Of a DNA stretch of 64,000 nt, positions 30,408-38,266 are shown piece after piece (positions within the stretch are counted from its first letter, which is position 1; every line of letters begins with the position of its first letter). Origin of the DNA: Hyphomicrobiales bacterium (GTDB lineage Bacteria; Pseudomonadota; Alphaproteobacteria; Rhizobiales; Aestuariivirgaceae); NCBI GenBank assembly GCA_026990765.1, contig JALXCV010000026.1, positions 1-64,000 of the forward strand. The letters run 5' to 3'. The notes under the pieces were generated by a model. It saw only the letters and a program-made list of their open reading frames with translations, had not been told where the DNA came from and did not search any database. Position numbers and translations under genes: made by a program.

Positions 30408-31396
30408 CCAGAGTTCAGTCCATGTCAGGCATTGAAAAAGCCGCAACCATTCTTAATGTGCTTGATAAGGACATGGCAGGACGGTTGTTGCAGAAGTTTG
30501 ACATTGATGATCTTGAAAGAATCACCAGCATTTCAAAGACACTGGAGCCAGTCGACAGTCAGGAATTCAGCATACTGATTGAAGAATTTGCCAGTAATTT
30601 TGCCGACGGTCTGAATATGCTGGGTTCATCGCGCGAGATTGGAGGTTTGCTCGAAACTGTTCTGACACCAGACCAGGTTGCACAGATTGGAGCCGACAAG
30701 CAATCCAGATCCAGAACTCCTGTGTGGGATAATGAAGAATTCACCAAGGTTGAAATACTGGAACCAATCATCAAAACCGAGCATCCGCAACTGGCAGCAG
30801 TAATACTTTCAAAACTGGATTCAGTTGTCAGCTCCAGTGTGATTGCCACCCTGGATGATATTATGCGCAATGATATATTGCTGAGGATGCTGGAAATGAA
30901 ACCCATAGAAGTTGAAGTCATGGAAATAATGGAAGACCATTTCCGCTCCACCATTATCGAAAATGATGAAGCAGCCAAGGGAGCAGAAGCGCGCGCAAGA
31001 ATGGCCGCCATAATCAACAATATGGAAAAAGAACAGGCAGACAGGTTTTTGCAGGAACTGACCATAGAAGAACCAGAAGAAGCATTGCGACTTAAAAAGA
31101 TGCTGTTTGCATTTGAAGACTTGCCGGTATTGCTTACCAAGGATCGTATGGTTCTGTTTGACAATGTACCAACAGACATCAGCATTCTTGCAATGAATGG
31201 CCTTGACCCGGAATTGAAGGAACTCATTCTTTCATCATTTGGAACCCGCGTCAGGAAAATGATTGAATCTGAACTGTCCAATGCCGGTGAAGCAGATCCA
31301 AAAGAAGTCAACAAGGCACGAAGAAAAATTGCCAACATGGCTCTTGACCTTGCCGCCAAAGGCGAAATCACCATCATAATGGCAGAAGAAAGCTAG
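30398..31396 (+). CDS. fliG: Flagellar motor switch protein FliG
   Basis: 332 aa; TTG start overlapping fliN end; EHPQLAAVILSKLDSVVSSSVIATL. Confidence 0.92.
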   Translation: MPVTRVQSMSGIEKAATILNVLDKDMAGRLLQKFDIDDLERITSISKTLEPVDSQEFSILIEEFASNFADGLNMLGSSREIGGLLETVLTPDQVAQIGADKQSRSRTPVWDNEEFTKVEILEPIIKTEHPQLAAVILSKLDSVVSSSVIATLDDIMRNDILLRMLEMKPIEVEVMEIMEDHFRSTIIENDEAAKGAEARARMAAIINNMEKEQADRFLQELTIEEPEEALRLKKMLFAFEDLPVLLTKDRMVLFDNVPTDISILAMNGLDPELKELILSSFGTRVRKMIESELSNAGEADPKEVNKARRKIANMALDLAAKGEITIIMAEES

Positions 31397-31401
31397 GACA
31401 T

Positions 31402-32466
31402 TTGTCAGAAAAACCCGACGAAGACAGCAAAACCGAAGAACCCAGCGAGAAAAAACTGTTTGATGCTGTTGAGAAGGGAAATACTCCTGTTTCCCGCGAG
31501 GTCGGAATTTTTGCATCCCTTTTGGGAATGATAATAATAGCCAAGTTTTTCTTGTGGGATTCAACGGCAATATTCATTTCATTACTGGCAGGTTTCATTG
31601 AAAACCCTGCAGACTGGCGGTTTGAAGACGCCAATTCTGTGTCCACTCTGCTTGAAATGGTATCTGGATGGATCTTTGTATTCCTGTTGCCAATAATCAT
31701 CATTTTGATGCTTGGCAGTTTTGCAGCAGCCTTCATGCAAAATCCGCCTTCAATGGTTTTGCACCGGATCAAACCGGATTTTTCCAAATTGTCGCTGGCA
31801 AAAGGCTTCAAGCGAGTATTCGGCACCCAGGGATGGGTTGAGTTTGCCAAAGCCATGTTCAAGTTTTTGGCCATTGGCTCAGTGGTGGTCATATTTCTGA
31901 AATCTGAAATTGATGGTGTGTTCAACTCCATGCTCATTAACCCGGCCGCACTGCCAAAAACCATGCTGGACATGGTATTGCGACTGTTTTCCGCCATTGC
32001 CACTTCAACAATCTTACTGGTTGGAGCAGATATTTTATGGTCACGAAAGCAATGGTTCAAAAATCTGAGGATGACCAGGCAGGAAGTCAAGGACGAACAC
32101 AAACAGCAAGATGGTGACCCGATAGTAAAGGCCAGACGGCTGTCACTGGCCCGTGACCGGCTTCGCCGCCAGATGATTGCTGAAGTTCCAAAAGCTACCG
32201 TGGTAATCACCAACCCAACACATTTTTCTGTTGCCCTGGCCTATGACAGTGAAGTTGATGCAGCCCCCAGACTTGTTGCCAAGGGGCAGGATTTGATTGC
32301 TTTCAAGATTCGCGAAATTGCCGAGAAACACTCCATACCACTGGTTGAAAACAAACATCTGGCCAGGTCATTATATGCACAAGTTGAAGTGGAACAGATG
32401 ATCCCGGAAGAATTCTACCGGGCTGTGGCCGAGATTATCCATTATGTATCGGCTCGCAGTAAATAG
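31402..32466 (+). CDS. flhB: Flagellar export protein FlhB
   Basis: 354 aa; autocleavage NPTH motif (ATVVITNPTHFSVALAYD), TTG start. Confidence 0.95.
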   Translation: MSEKPDEDSKTEEPSEKKLFDAVEKGNTPVSREVGIFASLLGMIIIAKFFLWDSTAIFISLLAGFIENPADWRFEDANSVSTLLEMVSGWIFVFLLPIIIILMLGSFAAAFMQNPPSMVLHRIKPDFSKLSLAKGFKRVFGTQGWVEFAKAMFKFLAIGSVVVIFLKSEIDGVFNSMLINPAALPKTMLDMVLRLFSAIATSTILLVGADILWSRKQWFKNLRMTRQEVKDEHKQQDGDPIVKARRLSLARDRLRRQMIAEVPKATVVITNPTHFSVALAYDSEVDAAPRLVAKGQDLIAFKIREIAEKHSIPLVENKHLARSLYAQVEVEQMIPEEFYRAVAEIIHYVSARSK

Positions 32467-32477
32467 AGCGGGATGTG

Positions 32478-32648
32478 TTATTTGTTGGCTGATTCATTAT
32501 CGATCCTGCGTTCAATAAGATAGGCAACAAAACTCATCATCCGGTCAGGTTTTTGCTTGTCCTTTTGCTTGATACTGGCCAGTACTTCACAAAACGCGAC
32601 CTGATTTGCTTTCACTACAGGAATATCTTTCTTTACAAGATTATTCAT
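32478..32648 (-). CDS. Small hypothetical protein coupled to the PilZ gene
   Basis: MNNLVKKDIPVVKANQVAFCEVLASIKQ...; ATG overlaps the PilZ-gene stop (ATGAATAA). Confidence 0.45.
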   Translation of the reverse strand: MNNLVKKDIPVVKANQVAFCEVLASIKQKDKQKPDRMMSFVAYLIERRIDNESANK

Positions 32649-33000
32649 TTGTGCTGACTGCATAATATTTTCCACTCAACATCGCATGGCGTTTGCCGTG
32701 CCGTTCAATATTTTGTTCACCTTCGGCAAACTCGACACCAATCTCCTTGGCATTGCGCCAAACTACCTTGCCGGCAAATAGTATATTTTGCTCATCATCA
32801 AAAACCCGGACATGTTCTGGTAATTCAACATTAAGTGAAAGGCGCAGACGAACGCCTTTTTCTGACCGGTCATAGATTTGGCAATCTGCGATGAATTTTC
32901 CATTGATGGTGGCTATTTTTCCAGATCTTAACACAGTGCGACGACGCTGTTTTTCGCGTCGAGGATCATGATTGTAGGGGTCAAGTTTTTCTGGTTGCAT
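32641..33000 (-). CDS. PilZ-domain protein
   Basis: 119 aa; RREKQRRRTVLRSGKI ... DCQIYDRSEKGVRLRL ... VWRNAKEIGVEF; RxxxR and (D/N)xSxxG-like motifs. Confidence 0.85.
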   Translation of the reverse strand: MQPEKLDPYNHDPRREKQRRRTVLRSGKIATINGKFIADCQIYDRSEKGVRLRLSLNVELPEHVRVFDDEQNILFAGKVVWRNAKEIGVEFAEGEQNIERHGKRHAMLSGKYYAVSTNE

Positions 33001-33107
33001 TTAACAGGTCCAAATAACGCAGATAATCTGTGAGATACCAATAAAATAGCACTAATTCATAACCTGCATGTTAACGCCTTGAACTGGAACATAACCATCT
33101 CTTGCAG

Positions 33108-33123
33108 TTAATGATGAATTAAC
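33108..33123. promoter_or_regulatory. CtrA-type box TTAA-N7-TTAAC upstream of the PilZ gene
   Basis: TTAA-TGATGAA-TTAAC; about 108 bp upstream of the PilZ start. Confidence 0.55.
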
Positions 33124-33404
33124 AATTGTAATATTTATTCAGCCAGGTCTTGCAACAGACAATTCCCTAAAATGACAATCTATTTGGATGTAGAATAAAA
33201 ATACATAAATGTATTAAATATAGTTTATTTACGTAAATTTATCATACGTTGATTTAGTAATTCTTAGGCTATATAATTGCACACCGAAAAACACAAGCTA
33301 TTGAATACTGATCTTTCTGGGTGGAAAGCGTAAATATAATGGGGGAAACATGGCACAAGATTTGCATAGGCCATGCAAAAATACGCCACGGACAGGACAA
33401 TTTC

Positions 33405-33719
33405 ATGAACAGGAATAATAATGCTCCAATTCAGGACATTGCAGAGGAGTATTTACATGCCAAAGCCAATTTTGACTTATTCTTAGACTCCAGCCGTCCA
33501 CTGGATTCATCTGCATCTCTGGAAACTTCAGAAAAAGAACTTGAAGTTGCATTCAACAAACTATTGGAAACCCAGTCAGAAAGCCTTGAAACAATTCTGG
33601 TTAAATCCAAAATTTTCATAAATGAAATCCTTAATGAAGCCGAGTTGACACGCTACCATCAAAAAGCCCTGAAAAACCTGATTGATGAGTTAACCCGGCT
33701 TGTAAATCAGCGCCAGTAG
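33405..33719 (+). CDS. Hypothetical protein
   Basis: Internal ATG: MNRNNNAPIQDIAEEYLHAKANFDLFLDSS...; helical, no recognised domain. Confidence 0.5.
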   Translation: MNRNNNAPIQDIAEEYLHAKANFDLFLDSSRPLDSSASLETSEKELEVAFNKLLETQSESLETILVKSKIFINEILNEAELTRYHQKALKNLIDELTRLVNQRQ

Positions 33720-34178
33720 TATTTACAGAGCAGTTCTACCTGATTTGACTTCTCACAACCATCAGACCGCCATTTCCACCAAACAACCTTAATGGTTGTA
33801 GACAGCGCCCCAAATTTCATAAATTGTCATCCCACTTATCCGGCACGTTCCCACACTTCACCGGCATTATGCAGAAAGGCCTACAAGCTGTTTTGTGACA
33901 TTCGCTGACATGAAACATACGGGGAAAGGCGAAATCCAAACCCCGGCAAAACTCAAGAAGCCGCAGAAGGCGCTGAGCGCCGGAGGCAAATATCAAACCC
34001 CGTGCTGTCCGGAAGGATGGTGCGGGGTGTTTTGTCGTGGTTGAGGGAATCAGTTCTCAACAAAATTCTTGGTAGCATTCGATACAAATATCAAATTCAA
34101 GTGTAGCGTTTGCTATCTTCCATTAAGGACCGAACTGCCCTGCGATCCTTCGAGAAGAAAGGGATTTGCATGTGTCAG

Positions 34179-35024
34179 TTAGTCAGGGCGGACAGTCCGG
34201 CCTGCGTCAAGTAAATGACGAATAAATTCTTTCTTCTTGCTACCTATATGACCATTTTTCCCAACTTCAGGATTTAGGCCGAAATAGCCGCTTCCAATTA
34301 ACCAAAATAACTTGTCCAAGTGATACGCAGTGACGCCACAGGTATTTGCAAATGTAACTAAGATTTTTTGGATTTCGTAATCACTGGCATGCTCTGAACA
34401 TAAGCCTATTGACCGAAAGATATCTTTGATGTGAACATCTGGTTTACCATAAGAGAGGTATCCAATTTCCTTCAGAAAATCACACGCAAGTGCATAACCA
34501 ATACCATGAATCTCTTGAGACAGAATAAGAGGAAGCCCCGGGTTTGAAAACGTATTTTCAGCTAGGGGGTCTGCCCAGGCATAAAAACCTTCCGCATCAC
34601 CGAATTGACTTATGAACTTGGCTGATGAAACGCAAGATTTGAAGAACTGAGGCCACAAACTGCGATGCGATCTCCGTATTGGAGTGTGAGGATTTATGAG
34701 ACGTTCTACATCGTCAAGAAATTTAGTATCTGGATGATCTGCCGTCCCAGATGTCCACCGTGCTTGGAATTTCATAGGATCAAAGTCACATAGCGCATTC
34801 TCTATTTTATCAAAATGAGAACCTACAACTTTTGCCTTCATATTTGCGTTGATCACTGATTCTAGCAGACGCCGCCATAACTCTTGAATATCCTTCGGCC
34901 TCATACTCTTCGCATCTGGATTTAGTTGTCTATTAAGAATCTCTTCAGCATTTTCTTTACAGAGCTGTTCAATTATGAATTTTCTAGCTTCTTGGTATAA
35001 TTCTAAAGCAATTCTTTTGTTCAT
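34179..35024 (-). CDS. HhH/DNA-glycosylase-like protein, function unknown
   Basis: 281 aa from MNKRIAL; IHGIGYALACDFLKEIG ... KPDVHIKDIFRSIGL resembles the helix-hairpin-helix plus downstream Asp of the HhH-GPD superfamily. Confidence 0.5.
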   Translation of the reverse strand: MNKRIALELYQEARKFIIEQLCKENAEEILNRQLNPDAKSMRPKDIQELWRRLLESVINANMKAKVVGSHFDKIENALCDFDPMKFQARWTSGTADHPDTKFLDDVERLINPHTPIRRSHRSLWPQFFKSCVSSAKFISQFGDAEGFYAWADPLAENTFSNPGLPLILSQEIHGIGYALACDFLKEIGYLSYGKPDVHIKDIFRSIGLCSEHASDYEIQKILVTFANTCGVTAYHLDKLFWLIGSGYFGLNPEVGKNGHIGSKKKEFIRHLLDAGRTVRPD

Positions 35025-35065
35025 ATTGTACTCCAATCAAGAAGGCATTAACTACCATACAAAAA

Positions 35066-35090
35066 GCCCCAAGGGAATAACCCTCGGGGC
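35066..35090 (-). terminator. Rho-independent terminator (minus strand)
   Basis: GCCCCAAGGG-AATAA-CCCTCGGGGC stem with one mismatched pair, followed on minus strand by TTTTT. No minus-strand CDS recognised upstream. Confidence 0.65.
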
Positions 35091-35311
35091 TTGAATGAAT
35101 CGCGCATCACGCCGCAATAAGCGCTCGGGGAAGTGCTTCTCTTAAATTACACCTCTGCCTGCCAGCAATTGTATGATCGAAGTCAAGGGACCTTGCCAAT
35201 ACTGAGCTAAGAAATAACAATTCTCCTGATAATTATTTCTTTCAATAAGCCCGGCGGGGGTGGCCAACCTATAGCGTTGATACGTAAGCAATATTCACCC
35301 AATCACCCCTA

Positions 35312-35360
35312 CCTTTGCCCCTACCTTTCTGAAAGGTAGCACCATTGTCAGGGGCAAAGG
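35312..35360. repeat. Nested inverted repeats
   Basis: Outer CCTTTGCCCCT (35312-35322)/AGGGGCAAAGG (35350-35360); inner CTACCTTTC-T-GAAAGGTAG (35321-35339). Confidence 0.75.
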
Positions 35361-35621
35361 CCAAGGGCAGAAAATAGCAAAAAGGTAATGCAGGGAAGAA
35401 AAGTGTGTCAGAATTGGAAAATTTACAGCCAGGAAAAACCCATTTCACCTGACGAAAAAACCATCAATTTATTGAAAAAGCTGCTCATACGGGGTCACAA
35501 ATGACCCTCAAAGCACATGCTATTTTGTGACCCCATTGTGACCCCAGCGGGTTTTTTGAGGTTGAAAAATCTTGCTAAGTCATTTGAGCTTATCGAGAGA
35601 TAGCTGACAGTTTATTCCGGA

Positions 35622-36547
35622 CACATGGTTTACACAATTTGCATTTTGGGAGCTCCCGAGATGCCTTGGAAAGAGTGTAAACCGATGGACGAACGTTTAA
35701 AATTCATTGCCCGCCTGCTTGAGGGTGAACAGATGGCACCGCTTTGTCGTGAGTTCGGCATTTCGCGGGTCACAGGCTACAAGATATTCAATCGCTACAA
35801 GGAATGCGGGCTGGATGGTCTCAATGACTGCTCGCGCCGCCCCTATCGCCAGGCCAACAGGCTGCCTTTTCAGATTGAGCGCACCATTTTGGGTCTGAAA
35901 AAGGAATATCCCGGTTGGGGAGCACCAAAGATCCGCGACAAGCTGATCCGTCAATACCCCATGATCAAACCACCGGCAATCTCCACTGTTCATGCCGTGC
36001 TTGACCGCCACGGCCTCGTCAAACGCAGAAAGAGACGCAAATACAAGGCTCAAGGCACAGCCCTTTCAAAAGCCCTTTTGCCCAACCAGTTGTGGTGTGC
36101 CGATTACAAGGGGGAGTTCAGGCTTGGCAAACCACCCGCCTTCAACTTCCTTCAGCAGCAACAGACCTTTGACCACTTCATTGAGGTTTACAACAATCAA
36201 AGACCCCATCAGGGCCTTGCCGGTGCCTATCCCGGCGATATCTTTACACCTTCACCGCGTGTCTACGAGCCGCCGAGTGAACCCGATTATCCCTTCCATG
36301 ACCGCACCGTGCGCGTCACACGCTGTGGCAGAATTTGCATCGGAAAGCGCAAAATAAACCTCAGCCAGGTCTTTGCAGGCCAAATCCTCTGCTTGAGAGA
36401 AGTCGAAGACCAGATTTGGCTGGTCAGCTTCATGCACTATGATTTAGGATTCTTTGACAACACGGAGGACAGGGTAGAACCAGCAACAAACCCATTCGCG
36501 CCGGAGAAAGTGTAAACCATCTCTCCGGTATAATCTGTAAACCATGT
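35622..36547 (+). mobile_element. Internally deleted IS481-family insertion sequence remnant
   Basis: Inverted CACATGGTTTACA (35622-35634) and TGTAAACCATGTG (36535-36547) flank the truncated transposase ORF. Confidence 0.75.
35661..36515 (+). pseudogene. IS481-family transposase with in-frame internal deletion in the DDE core
   Basis: MPWKECKPMDERLKFIARLLEGEQMAPLCREFGISRVTGYKIFNRYKECGLDGL N-term and NFLQQQQTFDHFIEVYNNQRPHQGL C-term. First catalytic Asp (LWCADYKGEF) present, then jumps straight to NFLQQQ. Confidence 0.8.
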
Positions 36548-36569
36548 GACAAGAACGGACCATTGGAGA

Positions 36570-36647
36570 GTGGCGCACCGAGGAGGATTCGAACCCCCGA
36601 CCCCTTGATTCGTAGTCAAGTACTCTATCCAGCTGAGCTATCGGTGC
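36570..36647 (-). tRNA. tRNA-Arg (anticodon ACG), CCA encoded
   Basis: Minus strand GCACCGATAGCTCAGCTGGATAGAGTACTTGACTACGAATCAAG...GTTCGAATCCTCCTCGGTGCGCCA; anticodon loop CTACGAA. Confidence 0.93.
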
Positions 36648-36848
36648 CAGGACGATATATGGCTTTGCCATTAGTCGAGGCCTTCTCCTAATGTAATGTG
36701 GGGGTAAAGGCAAGGTTTGTTTTTGTGTTTTAATGAATTTTTTAGGGGTTAAAAGCCTCTGACGGTTCAGCTTGCACTTGATAGTTGCCGCATTATGTCC
36801 CAAATCTTAGCCAGTATCCAATATGATTTCGACAGAAAGCTATTTTTA

Positions 36849-37262
36849 ATGACTAATACTGTGAGCCTGCATCAGGCGCTGATATATGTGATGGTTACCA
36901 TGACTGCAGTGGATGCAAAAATTGGTGACCGTGAGCTTAAACGTATAGGAAGGCTGGTACAGACTATGCCGGTATTTGACGGGTTTGATGTCGGCAGGCT
37001 TACCCATGTTTCTCAAGAATGCGGAGAAATGCTGCAGGTGGATGGCGGGCTTGAGGCCGTGCTTGGGCTGATCAGTGAAGCTGTACCGCCACATCTGAAG
37101 GAAACAGCTTATGCAATCGGTGTTGAAATTGCAGTATCTGATCTTAATATTGCGGCTGAAGAAATCAGGTTTCTGGCCAGATTGCGCGATGCGCTCGGGC
37201 TGGACAAGCTGACAACAGCTGCAATTGAGCGTGGTGCAACTGCACGCTATCAGTCAGTTTAA
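36849..37262 (+). CDS. TerB-like protein
   Basis: MTNTVSLHQALIYVMVTMTAVDAKIGDRELKRIGRLV ... IAAEEIRFLARLRDALGLD, TerB-type helical repeat. Start uncertain (ORF opens at 36795). Confidence 0.65.
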   Translation: MTNTVSLHQALIYVMVTMTAVDAKIGDRELKRIGRLVQTMPVFDGFDVGRLTHVSQECGEMLQVDGGLEAVLGLISEAVPPHLKETAYAIGVEIAVSDLNIAAEEIRFLARLRDALGLDKLTTAAIERGATARYQSV

Positions 37263-37287
37263 CCACTTAATTCTTACAAGTATCCAT

Positions 37288-38196
37288 TTAATCCTTATAA
37301 GTACTCATCGGAAAGAATTGCCGGTATACGCGCTCAAACCTGCCCGATGCCTGCATACGGTCAAGTCCGTAGTCCAGATATTCCCGCATCCTTGTATTGC
37401 CACGTGCGACAGCAAAGGCAAGTGGCGGGCTGAACCTTTCAGGATCAATGAATCCGTCACCGATGAACTGGCAGCAATCGTGGGACTTGTCTGATTTCAA
37501 CCAGAACATGATCTTAAGCGCATCGCCAAAAAATACATCAATGGCGCTGGTTCGTAGCGCTTCATAGGCGGCGGCAGGCTGTTTGAACTGGCGCAGCTTG
37601 CTGCGTGCAAACATGGTTTTGAGATAATCTGCGTGGGCACTATCAGCTATTACGCCCAAACGTTTGCCGGAAAAGTTCTTGATGTCAGCATTGGTGAAAT
37701 TATCATTGCGGCGAACAACAAACCTGGCCATTGGCCGGTAATATGGCCGGGTGAAATCCAGTTTTTCCAGATTGAGGTCATTTATCTGCAATCCTGCAAT
37801 AGCTGCATCTGCTTCACCTGCAATCAGAGCCTTACTGATCTGGCTGAACGGCTTGATGATGAACTGACATTTGGCCCGCAAGATTTTGCATACCCCGTCA
37901 GCTACAGCAATATCGAAACCGGTAAGCTTGTTACTGGTATCGCGGTAAGAAAACGGGGGAAAGTCATCTGAAGTCAAGAACCGGATGGAACGGACCTCAT
38001 TCAAGGCAGGTTCTGCAGCTGACTGGTTGATAAAGCGAAATTTGGGAACAATAAAGTTTTTGCCGCTGTCGGCAAATGCCCGATGGGAAATAGCTGTGCT
38101 GGTATTTACCAAAACAACAACAACCACAGATAGAACCATGACCCTGATTATGCAACTATAACTATTTTTTAGTGTCGAATAGTTTTTATTTTTCAT
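37288..38196 (-). CDS. Periplasmic amino-acid-type solute-binding protein (SBP_bac_3)
   Basis: 302 aa; SIRFLTSDDFPPFSYRDTSNKLTGFDIAVADGVCKIL ... GKRLGVIADSAHADYL. Confidence 0.85.
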   Translation of the reverse strand: MKNKNYSTLKNSYSCIIRVMVLSVVVVVLVNTSTAISHRAFADSGKNFIVPKFRFINQSAAEPALNEVRSIRFLTSDDFPPFSYRDTSNKLTGFDIAVADGVCKILRAKCQFIIKPFSQISKALIAGEADAAIAGLQINDLNLEKLDFTRPYYRPMARFVVRRNDNFTNADIKNFSGKRLGVIADSAHADYLKTMFARSKLRQFKQPAAAYEALRTSAIDVFFGDALKIMFWLKSDKSHDCCQFIGDGFIDPERFSPPLAFAVARGNTRMREYLDYGLDRMQASGRFERVYRQFFPMSTYKD

Positions 38197-38266
38197 ATTA
38201 TGCTTTTATATTTCTTGTTTTTGTGTTTTATTTCCGTAACGGAGTTTGGGGGTGTAAAATAACTGG

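Noticed and set aside
30559-32213. Two long minus-strand ORFs (272 and 279 aa) opposite fliG and flhB
   Set aside because: Antisense shadows of well-recognised genes; Ser/Ile/Met-rich translations with no domain; codon-bias artefact.
33997-34028. Terminator-like hairpin ACCCCG/CGGGGT
   Set aside because: Only a 6-bp stem with a 20-nt loop; too weak to call.
35140-35215. Possible degenerate tRNA (TAGCTCAGTATTGGCAAGGT...) on the minus strand
   Set aside because: No acceptor stem or T-arm could be paired; kept only as part of the candidate ncRNA region.
36444-36803. ORF spanning the tRNA-Arg gene
   Set aside because: Covers a clear tRNA; translation IAPIAQLDRVLDYESRGRGFESSS is the familiar artefact of translating through a tRNA.
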